64,000 nt of DNA from Rhizobium sp. 007 (GCF_015353075.1 NZ_CP064187.1:868001-932000), one strand, 5' to 3'. Shown: positions 52,777 to 62,450, counted from the first letter of the stretch. Notes: generated from the sequence alone by a model not told the origin. Made by a program: numbers and translations.

Positions 52777-53892
52777 ATGAAACCACTCGGCATCGGTTTG
52801 ATCGGCACCGGTTATATGGGCAAGTGCCACGCGCTGGCCTGGAATGCGGTGAAGGCTGTCTTCGGCGATGTCGAGCGTCCAAGGCTCGTGCATCTCGCCG
52901 AAGCCAACGCAGACCTCGCGAAATCGCGCGCCGCCGAATTCGGCTTCGAAAAGGCGACGGCCGACTGGAAAGCGCTGATTGCCGATCCGGACGTCGATGT
53001 CGTCTCCGTTACCACACCGAACCAGTTCCATGCCGAAATGGCAATTGCGGCGCTCGAGGCCGGAAAGCATGTGTGGTGCGAAAAGCCGATGGCTCCCGCC
53101 TATGCCGATGCGGAGCACATGCTGAAAGCGGCGAGGGCTTCCGGCAAGGTAGCCGTTCTTGGATACAACTATATCCAGAACCCGGTCATGCGGCACATCA
53201 AGACGCTGATCGGTGAGGCTGCGATCGGCGCTGTCAACCACATCCGCGTCGAGATGGATGAGGATTTCATGGCGGATCCGGACGGCCCCTTCTATTGGAA
53301 GAGTGAACTGTCTTCCGGTTACGGCGCGCTTGACGATTTCGCCGTGCATCCGCTCTCGCTGCTCTGGTATCTCTTCGGCCACGTCGAAGCGGTCATTACC
53401 GACATGGTGAAACCTTATGCCGACCGTCCGCTCATGGAAGGCGGTCGCCGTGCGGTCGAGAATCACGATGGCGCAAACATCCTGATGCGTCTTGGCGGCG
53501 GCATCTCCGCCGTACTGATGGCAAACCGTGCCGCCTGGGGCCGCAAGGGCCGCATCGCACTGCAGATTTTTGGATCGAAAGGATCGATCGCCTACGATCA
53601 GGAACGCATGAACGAATTCGAGCTCTATCAGGCCGAAGGCCGCGGCACCGAGCAGGGCTTCCGCAAGATCCTCGCAGCGCCCGCCCACCAGCCTTATGAC
53701 CGCTTCATTCCCGCGCCTGGCCATGGCCTTAGCTTCAACGACCTGAAGATCATCGAGTGCCGCGAGCTGATCCGCGCCATTTCCGGTCAGCCGTCGTCCT
53801 TGGTCACGTTCGAAGACGGTCTCAGGATAGAGAGGTCGGTGCATGCCATGGCACAGTCCTTCCACGAGCGCCGCTGGATCGAGATCGGCTGA
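52777..53892 (+). CDS. Gfo/Idh/MocA-family oxidoreductase, inositol-locus (IolY-like)
   Basis: From the ATG at 52777 (GGAGGAGAG upstream) the 371-residue protein has a Rossmann domain (PLGIGLIGTGYMGKCHALAW), the family motif GKHVWCEKPMAPAYADAEHM with the catalytic Lys, and a C-terminal domain (GYNYIQNPVMRHIKTLIGEA, YGALDDFAVHPLSLLWYLFG). The position opposite iolR matches iolY of Sinorhizobium, by memory. It probably oxidises scyllo-inositol or an inosose-like polyol with NAD. The in-frame sequence before 52777 has no ribosome site. Confidence 0.88.
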   Translation: MKPLGIGLIGTGYMGKCHALAWNAVKAVFGDVERPRLVHLAEANADLAKSRAAEFGFEKATADWKALIADPDVDVVSVTTPNQFHAEMAIAALEAGKHVWCEKPMAPAYADAEHMLKAARASGKVAVLGYNYIQNPVMRHIKTLIGEAAIGAVNHIRVEMDEDFMADPDGPFYWKSELSSGYGALDDFAVHPLSLLWYLFGHVEAVITDMVKPYADRPLMEGGRRAVENHDGANILMRLGGGISAVLMANRAAWGRKGRIALQIFGSKGSIAYDQERMNEFELYQAEGRGTEQGFRKILAAPAHQPYDRFIPAPGHGLSFNDLKIIECRELIRAISGQPSSLVTFEDGLRIERSVHAMAQSFHERRWIEIG

Positions 53893-53977
53893 CGGGCAAG
53901 ATCGCTTCCTGTTGACGGCGCCAAGGGCGGGGGCTACGTCTCGCCTCTATAATAACGCTGCTTGTGGGAGTGGGATC

Positions 53978-55195
53978 GTGACGGACAGACTGGTAATCAT
54001 CGGTGCGGGGCAGGCGGGCTTCGCGATGGCCGCAAAGCTGCGCGCGCTGCACGACACCCGCCCAATCACCATTATCGGCGCCGAGGACGTTCTGCCCTAC
54101 CAGCGGCCGCCGCTTTCGAAGAAATACCTGCTCGGCGAGATGACCTTCGACCGCCTGCTGTTCCGCCCCGAGCACTGGTATCCGGACAATAATGTCGAAA
54201 TCCGCCTCGCGACCTGGGTCGAGCAGATCGACCGCGACAAGAAACAGGTCGCGCTGCAGGACGGCTCGATCCTTGACTACGGCACGCTGGCGCTGACCAC
54301 GGGTTCGGCGCCGCGCAGGCTGCCGGCAGCCGTCGGCGGCGACCTCGACGGCGTCTATGTCGCCCGCGACAAGCGCGATGCAGACCTTCTCGCCAACGAG
54401 ATGCGGCCCGGCCGGCGCGTCCTTATTATAGGCGGCGGTTATATCGGTCTCGAAGCGGCAGCCGTTGCGCGCTATCGCGGCCTCGAAGTGACCGTTATCG
54501 AAATGGCCGACCGCATTCTCCAGCGCGTTGCCGCCAAGGAAACGGCCGATATCATCCGCGCGATCCACGAGAGCCATGATGTCGTGATCCGCGAAAAGAC
54601 CGGGCTTAAGCGTCTCGTCGGCAGGGATGGGCATGTTTGCGGCGCTGAGCTCTCTGACGGCTCGGTGATCGAGATCGATTTCGCCATCGTCGGCATCGGC
54701 GTCGTGCCGAACGATCAACTGGCCAAGGAGGCCGGTCTTGACGTTGCGAACGGCATCCTCGTCAACGAATTCGCCCGCACCTCGGACACGTCGATCTTTG
54801 CCGCCGGCGATTGCGCCGTGCAGCCCTGGCAGGATGGGCGGATAAGACTAGAATCGGTGCAGAACGCCGTCGACCAGGCTGAAGCCGTCGCTGCGGTCAT
54901 CGCCGGCGGCGACGCGCCCTATGACCCGAAGCCGTGGTTCTGGTCCGATCAGTATGACGTGAAGCTGCAGATCGCCGGCTTCAACCTCGGCTACGACGAA
55001 ACCCTTTTGCGCCCCGGCGCCCGCGAAGGCGCGCATTCCGTCTGGTATTTCAGGAACGGCCAGTTCATCGCCGTCGACGCGATCAATGACGCAAAGGCCT
55101 ATGTGACGGGCAAGAAGCTGCTGGAAACAAAAATCAATCCCGACAAGGCCGTGCTGGCAGACGCGGCCGCCGATCTCAAGCAGTTGCTGGCTTAA
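53978..55195 (+). CDS. FAD/NAD(P)-dependent ferredoxin reductase-like oxidoreductase
   Basis: The start is a GTG at 53978 with GGGAG seven bases before it; the longer frame would add a non-conserved tail. The 405-residue protein has two dinucleotide folds (VIIGAGQAGFAMAAKLRALH and VLIIGGGYIGLEAAAVARYR), the FAD-binding TSDTSIFAAGDCAVQPWQDG, and a reductase C-terminal domain. It resembles rhodocoxin or putidaredoxin reductases, reducing ferredoxins for P450 or dioxygenases. No such partner lies adjacent. It is 85 bases downstream of iolY-like and possibly co-transcribed. Confidence 0.9.
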   Translation: MTDRLVIIGAGQAGFAMAAKLRALHDTRPITIIGAEDVLPYQRPPLSKKYLLGEMTFDRLLFRPEHWYPDNNVEIRLATWVEQIDRDKKQVALQDGSILDYGTLALTTGSAPRRLPAAVGGDLDGVYVARDKRDADLLANEMRPGRRVLIIGGGYIGLEAAAVARYRGLEVTVIEMADRILQRVAAKETADIIRAIHESHDVVIREKTGLKRLVGRDGHVCGAELSDGSVIEIDFAIVGIGVVPNDQLAKEAGLDVANGILVNEFARTSDTSIFAAGDCAVQPWQDGRIRLESVQNAVDQAEAVAAVIAGGDAPYDPKPWFWSDQYDVKLQIAGFNLGYDETLLRPGAREGAHSVWYFRNGQFIAVDAINDAKAYVTGKKLLETKINPDKAVLADAAADLKQLLA

Positions 55196-55238
55196 GATCA
55201 CAGCATTGTTTTCTTCCCGGGTGGAAGCCGAAAAAGCG

Positions 55239-55267
55239 CTTGCTTCACCTGCCGAATGACTCTATCA
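55239..55267 (+). promoter_or_regulatory. Promoter for tRNA-Ser
   Basis: CTTGCT (55239-55244) and CTATCA (55262-55267) are separated by 17 bases, which fits the CTTGAC/CTATAT alphaproteobacterial sigma-70 pattern. The mature tRNA 5' end is 12 bases downstream. Confidence 0.6.
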
Positions 55268-55278
55268 GGGCTCCCACC

Positions 55279-55369
55279 GGAGAGGTGGCCGAGTGGTCGA
55301 AGGCGCTCCCCTGCTAAGGGAGTATACGTCAAAAGCGTATCGAGGGTTCGAATCCCTTCCTCTCCGCCA
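55279..55369 (+). tRNA. tRNA-Ser(GCU)
   Basis: A 91-base cloverleaf with a 7-bp acceptor (GGAGAGG / CCTCTCC), long class II variable arm, anticodon stem CTCCC/GGGAG with loop CTGCTAA giving GCU (reads AGC/AGU), T arm GGGTTCGAATCCC and an encoded GCCA end at 55366-55369. An IS remnant begins about 50 bases downstream. Confidence 0.96.
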
Positions 55370-55417
55370 CGAAACGTTTTGTCCATACCGCACACATAGG
55401 CAACGATCTTACCTAAG

Positions 55418-55683
55418 TGTAGTGCACCCCGATTTTGAGACAGAAAAATGGCAGCAGTTCTCTGTTAGGAGGACTGATGAGGACGGACGATCCTGGGCGG
55501 CGGTTCAGTCGCGAGTTTAAGCTGGCCGCGGTTCAGCGAATGGCTGCCGGGGCCAATGTCGCCGATCTCTCGGGCAATCACCCTATCTCTCGGGTCGGGG
55601 GAAAAATCATAAAATCGGTTTGTTCTGCCCTCGGCCGATACGCATCCCCTGAAATCGAATCCCTCCGCGCCAGAATCGGCTGA
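55418..55683 (+). mobile_element. Truncated IS3-type insertion sequence remnant
   Basis: TGTAGTGCACCCCGATTTTG at 55418 has the TG-start look of an IS end. A strong GGAGG site then leads to the ATG at 55477 of a transposase OrfA-type start: MRTDDPGRRFSREFKLAAVQ RMAAGANVADLS, the N-terminus of an HTH_Tnp_1 domain. After about 30 codons the match stops, and unrelated sequence follows to a stop at 55683. No orfB and no right end are present. Confidence 0.7.
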
Positions 55684-56131
55684 AGAGAATCAATTCTCAC
55701 CCGGAAGTGATTCCTGCGGTGAAGCATCGTCAATTCGGATGCCCCCTCATGCACGGTCGCATTGCGGGGCTGTCATAAAAGCCGCCGAATCCGGCTGGAA
55801 ATTGGTATCAATGCGGCACAGGATGCGTCGTGCCATACATGTGAGGCGATGCTAAACCCCTGCAAAACCGGCAGTTTCTTAACAAACCATAAAGAAATGC
55901 GGCGGCGCCTGCCCAACTTGTGGCCTTTCAGCAACAGGGCGGCGGTAAGGCTGATGCAAATACCACAAAGGAGTAAGTTGGTGATTGCGTGACAGGCGCG
56001 GTCTTGTATTTTCAACCTCGGAAGCGAGGGCGGTTGATCGTCCGACTTCTTGAAACATGGGGATGGGGCAGGGAACGCTGCTCAAGGCGAAAAATCCCAG
56101 ACCCGATCGAAACTTTGAATTGGAGGTCACT
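55684..56131. other. Upstream region of the porin gene
   Basis: Some 448 bases without a convincing gene separate the IS remnant from ropA. Short frames run both ways but lack ribosome sites. It ends with TTGGAGGTCACT before the porin ATG. A repeated word GCGATC/GGTGATTGCGTGACAGG near 55981 and an AT-rich patch near 55868-55900 may carry the porin promoter. It is long enough for a 5' leader typical of porin mRNAs. Confidence 0.4.
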
Positions 56132-57208
56132 ATGAACATCAAGAGCCTTCTTCTCGGCTCCGCTGCTGCTCTCGCAGTAGTTTCCGGTGCTCAGGCCGCT
56201 GACGCTATCGTCGCTGCTGAGCCGGAACCGGTTGAATACGTTCGCGTCTGCGACGCTTACGGCACCGGCTACTTCTACATCCCGGGCACGGAAACCTGCC
56301 TGAAGATCGAAGGTTATATCCGCTTCCAGGTTGACTTTAGTTTTGGCGACATCGCTGACCAGACCTACGGCGGCGAAGATTGGTCCGCTCGTACGCGCGG
56401 TCAGGTTGCCTTCACGGCGAAGAGCGACACCGAGTATGGTCCGCTCACCGGCGTTATCGTTTACCAGGCAAACTTCCGCCCGAACGGTGAGGCCAATAGC
56501 CAGGATAGTCAGAACGACACGGTTATCGATGAAGCTTACATCGATCTCGCCGGCTTCCGCGTTGGTAAGTTCGTCAACTGGTGGGATAATGACTTCTCCG
56601 GTGAAACGGAATCCATCAACAACAACACCAACTTCAACGCGATCCGTTACCAGTACGACGCTGGCGACTTCTACGCAGGTATCGCTGTTGAAGAGCTGAC
56701 CAACACCGGCCTGGAACTCCGTGACGGCGTGCTTGTGCCGGCTGATGGTGGCAACAACGTCGGTATCGACGCGGCTGTCGGCGGCAAGTTCGGTGCCGTT
56801 AGCTGGGAAGTTCTCGCCGGTTACGACATGGACCGTGAAGACGGCGCCGTCCGTGGTATCATCTACGCAGACATCGGCCCCGGCACGTTCGGCCTCGCCG
56901 GTATCTGGGCGAGCGGTGCGTCGGACTACTACGCCCAGGGCGAGTGGACTGTTGCTGCGCAGTACGCTGTCAAGGCAACCGACAAGTTCACCATCACCCC
57001 GGCCGTTCAGTACATCAGCGACATCGAATCCGACGATGAGGGCGAATTCGACGGCGGTAGCGAATGGCGCGCTGGTGTGACGCTCGACTACGAGATCGTC
57101 GAGAACCTGACGACGAAGGTGACTGTCAACTACATCAGCGAAGATTTCGACGATGGTGAAGATGTTGACGGCGTAACGGGCTTCTTCCGCCTGCAGCGTT
57201 CGTTCTAA
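56132..57208 (+). CDS. ropA: Outer-membrane porin RopA (Porin_2 family)
   Basis: From the ATG at 56132 (GGAGG site) the precursor has 358 residues: a signal peptide (MNIKSLLLGSAAALAVVSGA QAADA), then the Porin_2 start VEYVRVCDAYGTGYFYIPGT ETCLKIEGYIRFQ, alternating beta strands, and a C-terminal aromatic strand ending FFRLQRSF, required for outer-membrane insertion. It forms a diffusion pore. Codon use is strongly biased (highly expressed). A classical terminator follows. RopA is a major Rhizobium outer-membrane protein. Confidence 0.95.
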   Translation: MNIKSLLLGSAAALAVVSGAQAADAIVAAEPEPVEYVRVCDAYGTGYFYIPGTETCLKIEGYIRFQVDFSFGDIADQTYGGEDWSARTRGQVAFTAKSDTEYGPLTGVIVYQANFRPNGEANSQDSQNDTVIDEAYIDLAGFRVGKFVNWWDNDFSGETESINNNTNFNAIRYQYDAGDFYAGIAVEELTNTGLELRDGVLVPADGGNNVGIDAAVGGKFGAVSWEVLAGYDMDREDGAVRGIIYADIGPGTFGLAGIWASGASDYYAQGEWTVAAQYAVKATDKFTITPAVQYISDIESDDEGEFDGGSEWRAGVTLDYEIVENLTTKVTVNYISEDFDDGEDVDGVTGFFRLQRSF

Positions 57209-57234
57209 TCTGATCTGACTTCGGTCAAATCGGG

Positions 57235-57262
57235 AAGCCCGGCTTTCGAGCCGGGCTTTTTG
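57235..57262 (+). terminator. Terminator after ropA
   Basis: A perfect 10-bp stem (AAGCCCGGCT / AGCCGGGCTT) with a TTCG tetraloop and a following T run lies 27 bases past the porin stop. Confidence 0.93.
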
Positions 57263-57306
57263 CGTTGTGGGTGGTCTGCATCCGGAGGCTCGGAGACGCT
57301 CTGCCG

Positions 57307-58200
57307 TCAGTGATCGTTGAGAAAGCGACGGATTTCCTCTGCTACATCCTCTAGATGCAGCAGCGGCGCATGTCCCTGTTGTCCTGCTGTGAACTGCCGT
57401 GCTGCCGGATGCCGCCGCCGCATCTCTTCGACCGTTGCCTTTGACAGCAGTTTTGAAGTCTCGCCGCGGATAACCAGCAGCGGTATCGCCGCCATCGCGT
57501 CGAACGGCTTCCAAAGATCCGGCAGCGGCTTGCTGAAATCGGCAGCGATCACTGCCTCAGCGATGGCCGGATCGATATCCGTGACCAACCCATAATCGGT
57601 TTCGCGATAGATTGCGAAGGCCATGCCGCGCCAATCGCCGGCGGAAAGAGCGGGAAATTCCGCCTCGTGCAGTTCGCGAAGCAATCCGGCCGCATCGTCC
57701 CAGTCACGGGGCTTTCGCGGATTTGCAAGATAAGCTTGAATATGCCGAAGCCCTTCCAGTTCGAGCACCGGCCCGACATCGTTGAGCACGACGGATGCCA
57801 GCAGTTCCGGCTTCATCTCGGCGATGAGATGCAGGATGAGCCCGCCACGTGACGTTCCGATGAAGACGGCTTGCGTGATGCCTAAGGCGCCGCAGGCGGT
57901 CAGAACGTCGTTTGCTTCCACGCCGAGATTGTAATTCTGCTTGTTGTCGTCCCACGCCGAGCGGCCGCGTCCCCGATAGTCGAGCGCGACCACGCGTCTG
58001 GGGCGCTCCGGGTCCTTCGAAAGGATGAGCGCAAGCTGATGAAAATCGCGGGAATTGCGTGTCAGGCCGGGAAGGCAGATTACGGGCGGATAGACGGATG
58101 CCGACGGATTCCGGGCTCCATAGTCGCGGGCGTAGAGCTTGAGCCCGTCGACTGACAGGTATGTCGTCTCCTCGAAGCCTTCGGTGGTGTTTGAAAACAT
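57307..58200 (-). CDS. Alpha/beta-fold hydrolase
   Basis: From the ATG at 58200 (GGGAAA site) the product has 297 residues. PVICLPGLTRNSRDFHQLAL is the oxyanion-hole strand, RVVALDYRGRGRSAWD follows, the nucleophile elbow is FIGTSRGGLI with Ser, and the catalytic His is likely QQGHAPLLHLEDVAEEI near the C-terminus. It is cytoplasmic; substrate unknown. The stop of the lytic transglycosylase is 57 bases upstream, on the same strand. Confidence 0.88.
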   Translation of the reverse strand: MFSNTTEGFEETTYLSVDGLKLYARDYGARNPSASVYPPVICLPGLTRNSRDFHQLALILSKDPERPRRVVALDYRGRGRSAWDDNKQNYNLGVEANDVLTACGALGITQAVFIGTSRGGLILHLIAEMKPELLASVVLNDVGPVLELEGLRHIQAYLANPRKPRDWDDAAGLLRELHEAEFPALSAGDWRGMAFAIYRETDYGLVTDIDPAIAEAVIAADFSKPLPDLWKPFDAMAAIPLLVIRGETSKLLSKATVEEMRRRHPAARQFTAGQQGHAPLLHLEDVAEEIRRFLNDH

Positions 58201-58257
58201 TGCGATTTCCCAATTGCGCTCAGGAAATCTAGCCTGCTTCAGCGTCAAAGCAAATGA

Positions 58258-60333
58258 TCAGGATGAAGACCGCCCGCCGATCAGGTCGCGCTCGATATCC
58301 GGCGTCTGCCCGAGCCGCGCCTTATAGACCTCGTAATTCTCCATCACGCGCTGGACATAGTTGCGCGTTTCCGGAAAGGGGATGCGCTCAATCCAGTCGA
58401 CGATTTCATTGATGGATTTGCCGCGCGGGTCGCCGTAGCGGCTGATCCATTCGGGCACGCGCTTCGGCCCGGCATTATAGGCGATAAAGGTCAAGATGTA
58501 GGAGCCGCCGAAGGCGTCGATCTGTTCACCGAGATAATGCGCGCCGAGCGTGGCGTTGTAGCCGGCGTCCGCTGTCAGCTTGTCGGCTGAATAGGTGATG
58601 TTGTGGCGCTTGGCGACTGCCTTGGCGGTCCCGGGCAAAAGTTGCAGAAGGCCACGGGCGTTTGCGGGCGAGACGGCGGTGGGGTTGAAAGCGCTTTCCT
58701 GCCTTGCGATGGCATAGGCGAGCGCCTTGCCCGAGCCGGAGATATTCGCGTTCGAGGGAATGACGCCGACAGGGAAGGCCAGCGCCGCGACATCGATCCC
58801 GCGCGCATAGGCGATCTTGCCGACCTGCAGCGACAGGTGATGGTTGCCGGAGCCTTCCGCCTGCGCCGCCAGGATGGCAAGTTCGCCGGCACTTTGAAGC
58901 TGCTCGGCGAGCGCCAGGTAAAGGCTTGCCGCACGCCAGCCATGGCCTGCGGCCTCAAGGCGCGAAATTGCCTGAACGGCTTCGCGGGATTGGAGGCGCT
59001 GCCGGTCTTCCCTTGTGGGCGACGGATAGGCGACGTTGAGCGTCTTGCGCCCCAGCCGCTCAGCTGCGAGCTGACCGTAGAAAGTGCTCGGGAATTCTGC
59101 TGCTTTTGCGTAGAATTCGCTGGACTTGCCCGCCCCGCCGGCATCTGCGGCACGGCCCAGCCAATACCAGGCCCGCGAAACGGAAATCGGACCGTTCGAA
59201 ACCTGAAGAATCTTGCGGAAATGCGTCTCGGCCGTCGCCGGATCCTGCAGCCCTCGCAACGCATACCAGCCGGCGTGGAATTCGGCTTCGACAATATCTG
59301 TCGGGTTCGTGGCGACATGGTTGGCGACGACACGGTAGGCGGCCTTGAACTGGCCCTGGTCGACGAGGCCGCGGCTGACGATGCGCTGCTCGTTCCACCA
59401 CTCGCCGGAATTCACCAGTTCATCGCGCGCCGAAGGCATTTGCGCCAGAAGCTTGGCGGCTTCGGCATATTTGTCCTGCTTGCGCAGATATTCGATGCGG
59501 GCAAACAGATAGCCTGGGTCATTCGACCATTTGCCATCGACGGCATAAAGGAGCGCGCCGGCATTGGCCGCCTTGCTCGCGACCGCCGACCATGCGTTGT
59601 AGAGGGACTGCGCCTGGCCCATGTCGCCGAAGCGCTTGGCCTGCGCCGTCCGGCCGCGATACATCAGATATTCCATGCGCGCCTTGTGGTCGGCGGCGCC
59701 GAGCAGTGCTGAGAACTCCGCCAGGATCTTGTCTTCGGTGTCCTTGTCGAGTGCTTCGCTGCGCCAGACCTTGCGGATATGTTTCGCGGCCTGCGTTTGT
59801 CTGCCGGCAGAGACCAGCGCTCGCGAGAGGATGATCGCGCCTGGGGTCGTTTCCGGCGCGGTGTCGCCGAAAGCCGCAAGGATTGCAGCCGGGTCCGGAT
59901 TTTCGTCGTAGAGTGCGCGCTCGGAATAAGCGCGCAGCTTGGTAAGTCCCGGCCAGCCTTTGAGTTCCTGTGCCGCGCCTGCGATTTCATAGGAAGGCAC
60001 GCCCTTGATGCCGGAAACGGCGATCGACCATGTCAGGATATGCCGGTCGAGCGTGCCCTTGGCCATGCCGTTGCGGATCGAGATCGCCTGCTGCGCATTC
60101 TTGCTGGAAAGCGCATCTAATGCGGCCTTCAGGTTTCCGCTCACGGGCGCGACGGTCGTGCTGCGCGGGATGGCGCCGGTCATGATCGATTGAGGTGCCG
60201 AGGTTTGCGGCACGAAGCCGATCGGCCTTACCTCGGGTACCGGAGCGCCCGTGTCAGGCAGCGGCGAGGCGGCGCTGCTCCACGCGGCGGCGGCAAGGCC
60301 GAGGGTGGAGAGGATCAACACAGCTTTTTTCAT
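58258..60333 (-). CDS. Soluble lytic murein transglycosylase (Slt70-like)
   Basis: The 691-residue precursor starts with a signal peptide (MKKAVLILSTLGLAAAAWSS). A long superhelical middle domain (SLT_L type, residues about 80-500) precedes the transglycosylase domain: AYAIARQESAFNPTAVSPAN with the catalytic Glu, ARGLLQLLPGTAKAVAKRHN, and LTFIAYNAGPKRVPEWISRY. It cuts peptidoglycan in the periplasm with formation of 1,6-anhydro ends. Divergent from dapA, with 215 bases between. Confidence 0.93.
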   Translation of the reverse strand: MKKAVLILSTLGLAAAAWSSAASPLPDTGAPVPEVRPIGFVPQTSAPQSIMTGAIPRSTTVAPVSGNLKAALDALSSKNAQQAISIRNGMAKGTLDRHILTWSIAVSGIKGVPSYEIAGAAQELKGWPGLTKLRAYSERALYDENPDPAAILAAFGDTAPETTPGAIILSRALVSAGRQTQAAKHIRKVWRSEALDKDTEDKILAEFSALLGAADHKARMEYLMYRGRTAQAKRFGDMGQAQSLYNAWSAVASKAANAGALLYAVDGKWSNDPGYLFARIEYLRKQDKYAEAAKLLAQMPSARDELVNSGEWWNEQRIVSRGLVDQGQFKAAYRVVANHVATNPTDIVEAEFHAGWYALRGLQDPATAETHFRKILQVSNGPISVSRAWYWLGRAADAGGAGKSSEFYAKAAEFPSTFYGQLAAERLGRKTLNVAYPSPTREDRQRLQSREAVQAISRLEAAGHGWRAASLYLALAEQLQSAGELAILAAQAEGSGNHHLSLQVGKIAYARGIDVAALAFPVGVIPSNANISGSGKALAYAIARQESAFNPTAVSPANARGLLQLLPGTAKAVAKRHNITYSADKLTADAGYNATLGAHYLGEQIDAFGGSYILTFIAYNAGPKRVPEWISRYGDPRGKSINEIVDWIERIPFPETRNYVQRVMENYEVYKARLGQTPDIERDLIGGRSSS

Positions 60334-60548
60334 CCGGGATACTCGTCAGGAAAATATGCCTCGAGTTTCGCAACAGGCCTCTTAATGAAACCTTACCGAA
60401 ACCGGTAAAATTCGTTCACATTTGATGTCGGAATTTGCCCTAAACCGATCCATGCGCGCTTGTCGCGGCGATTTCGCCGCTTTATGGTGCGCAACCTATA
60501 TTCAAGGAATGCGGCTGAAGCGTGGATATCGGCCGTGAGGAGTTGCGC

Positions 60549-61433
60549 ATGTTTAAGGGATCCATTCCCGCCCTCGTCACCCCCTTCACTGATGCCGGAC
60601 TGGTTGATGAAGCCTCCTTCGCTTCCCATGTCGATTGGCAGATCAGGGAAGGCAGCAGTGGTCTCGTTCCGGTCGGCACAACCGGCGAGTCTCCGACGCT
60701 GTCGCATGGCGAGCACAAACGGGTCGTGGAAATCTGCATCGAAGCGGCGGCCAGGCGCGTACCGGTCATGGCGGGCGCCGGCTCGAACAATACGCGCGAG
60801 GCGATCGAGCTTGCCCAGCATGCCGAAAAGGCGGGCGCCGATGCCGTGCTCGTCGTCACGCCTTATTACAACAAGCCGACCCAGAAGGGCCTGATCGCGC
60901 ACTTCTCGGCCATCGCCGAGGCCGTCAGGCTGCCGATCTATATCTACAACATCCCCGGCCGCTCGGTGGTCGACATGACGCCGGAAACGATGGGCGCGCT
61001 TGCCAAGGCGCATTCGAACATCGTCGGCGTCAAGGATGCCACCGGCAAGATCGAGCGCGTTTCCGAACAGCGCATTACTTGCGGCAAGGATTTCCGCCAA
61101 CTCTCGGGCGAGGATGCTACGGCACTCGGCTTCAACGCCCATGGCGGTGTTGGCTGCATTTCGGTAACGGCGAATGTCGCGCCGCGTCTCTGTGCAGAAT
61201 TCCAGGCGGCAACGCTTGCCGGCGATTACAATAAGGCGCTCGAATATCAGGACCGTCTGATGCCGCTGCACAAGGCGATCTTCCTGGAGCCGGGCCTCTG
61301 CGGCGCGAAATACGGCCTCTCTAGGCTCGAACGCATGAGCCGCAACGTACGCTCGCCGCTGATCTCCACGCTGGAGCCGGCGACAGAAGCGGCAATCGAT
61401 GCCGCGATGCGTCACGCCGGTCTGCTGAACTGA
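60549..61433 (+). CDS. dapA: 4-hydroxy-tetrahydrodipicolinate synthase
   Basis: From the ATG at 60549 (GAGGAG site) the product has 294 residues and the DapA TIM barrel: [20 protein letters not shown] for pyruvate binding, [33 protein letters not shown] with the Tyr, and the Schiff-base Lys in [15 protein letters not shown]. It makes the first committed step of lysine and diaminopimelate synthesis. It heads the dapA-smpB-DUF3830 set. Confidence 0.97.
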   Translation: MFKGSIPALVTPFTDAGLVDEASFASHVDWQIREGSSGLVPVGTTGESPTLSHGEHKRVVEICIEAAARRVPVMAGAGSNNTREAIELAQHAEKAGADAVLVVTPYYNKPTQKGLIAHFSAIAEAVRLPIYIYNIPGRSVVDMTPETMGALAKAHSNIVGVKDATGKIERVSEQRITCGKDFRQLSGEDATALGFNAHGGVGCISVTANVAPRLCAEFQAATLAGDYNKALEYQDRLMPLHKAIFLEPGLCGAKYGLSRLERMSRNVRSPLISTLEPATEAAIDAAMRHAGLLN

Positions 61434-61505
61434 GCGAAGCTGGAAGGCGGGTTGCGTCCGTCTTCACAAGTTTCGGCTGTTCCCCTACATAAGGGCAGGA
61501 AATGA

Positions 61506-61527
61506 GGGCGCGCGGTTTTGCGCGCCC
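61506..61527 (+). promoter_or_regulatory. GC hairpin upstream of smpB
   Basis: GGGCGCGC and GCGCGCCC pair over a GGTTTT loop, followed by GCAAAGG and the smpB ATG 20 bases on. It lacks a U tract, so it is not a standard terminator. It could dampen read-through from dapA, stabilise the smpB mRNA or occlude its ribosome site. Confidence 0.5.
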
Positions 61528-61547
61528 GCAAAGGATTGGATTGAGTG

Positions 61548-62027
61548 ATGGCCCCCAAAGGCAGCCAGCGTATCGTGAAGAAGGTCGTGGCCGAAAACCG
61601 CAAGGCCCGCTTCAACTACGAAATCATCGATACATATGAGGCCGGGCTCGTTCTGATGGGCACCGAAGTCAAGTCCTTGCGCGAAGGCAAGGCCAATATC
61701 GCTGAATCCTACGCTTCGGATGAAGGCGGCGAGATCTGGCTCATCAATTCCTACCTGCCGGAATATCTGCAGGCCAACCGCTTCAACCACGAGCCGCGCC
61801 GCCGCCGCAAGCTGCTGCTTTCGAGCCGCGAGATCAACAGATTGCGTGCCGGCATCAACCGCGAAGGCATGACGCTGATCCCGTTGAAGATCTATTTCAA
61901 TGACCGCGGCCGGGCGAAGATGGAACTGGCGCTCGCCAAGGGCAAGAAGCTGCACGACAAGCGCGAGTCCGAGAAGGAGCGCGATTGGAACAGGCAGAAG
62001 AGCCGCCTGCTGAAGGACAATGGCTAA
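61548..62027 (+). CDS. smpB: SsrA-binding protein (tmRNA partner)
   Basis: The 159-residue SmpB starts with a basic tail ([20 protein letters not shown]) and has the beta-barrel core ([37 protein letters not shown]) and the C-terminal lysine/arginine tail ending [15 protein letters not shown] that enters the decoding site. It brings tmRNA to stalled ribosomes. No ssrA gene is apparent nearby. Confidence 0.96.
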   Translation: MAPKGSQRIVKKVVAENRKARFNYEIIDTYEAGLVLMGTEVKSLREGKANIAESYASDEGGEIWLINSYLPEYLQANRFNHEPRRRRKLLLSSREINRLRAGINREGMTLIPLKIYFNDRGRAKMELALAKGKKLHDKRESEKERDWNRQKSRLLKDNG

Positions 62028-62030
62028 GCG

Positions 62031-62447
62031 ATGCGAAGGCTGAAGATTTCGGTGGCGTCGCAAGTCTTCGTGGCGAAGCTGGAGGTCGAAAAGGCGCCGA
62101 AAACCTGCGCGGCGTTCACGTCGCTGCTGCCCTTTCGAAATCAGACTATCCATTCGCGATGGAGCGGGGAGGCGATCTGGGTGCCGCTCGGCGATTATCA
62201 GTTCGGCGTGGATCTCGAAAATCACACCTGCCATCCGTCGCGTGGCGATATCCTGCTTTATCCGGGCGGGCACAGCGAGACAGAGCTGCTCTTTGCCTAT
62301 GGCAGCTCGTCATTTGCGAGCAAGATGGGCGCTCTTGCCGGCAATCATTTCCTGACGATCGTCGAAGGCTGCGAACAACTCGATGACATGGGCAAACTGG
62401 TGCTCTGGAAAGGCGCCCAGCCGATCCTGTTTGAGGCTTTGGATTGA
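62031..62447 (+). CDS. DUF3830 cyclophilin-like protein
   Basis: The 138-residue protein follows smpB by three bases. Patterns RRLKISVASQVFVAKLEVEK, NQTIHSRWSGEAIWVPLGDY and HTCHPSRGDILLYPGGHSET indicate the DUF3830 cyclophilin-like fold. Molecular function is unknown. Its stop is three bases from the stop of the convergent NYN gene. Confidence 0.8.
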   Translation: MRRLKISVASQVFVAKLEVEKAPKTCAAFTSLLPFRNQTIHSRWSGEAIWVPLGDYQFGVDLENHTCHPSRGDILLYPGGHSETELLFAYGSSSFASKMGALAGNHFLTIVEGCEQLDDMGKLVLWKGAQPILFEALD

Positions 62448-62450
62448 GAA

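Noticed and set aside
55279..56131. Integrative element at the tRNA-Ser gene
   Set aside because: No integrase, no repeated 3' end of the tRNA and no cargo. Only an IS stump is present.
56012..57514. A 500-codon minus-strand frame opposite ropA
   Set aside because: It is a mirror of the strongly codon-biased porin gene. Its start and end do not match any promoter or terminator.
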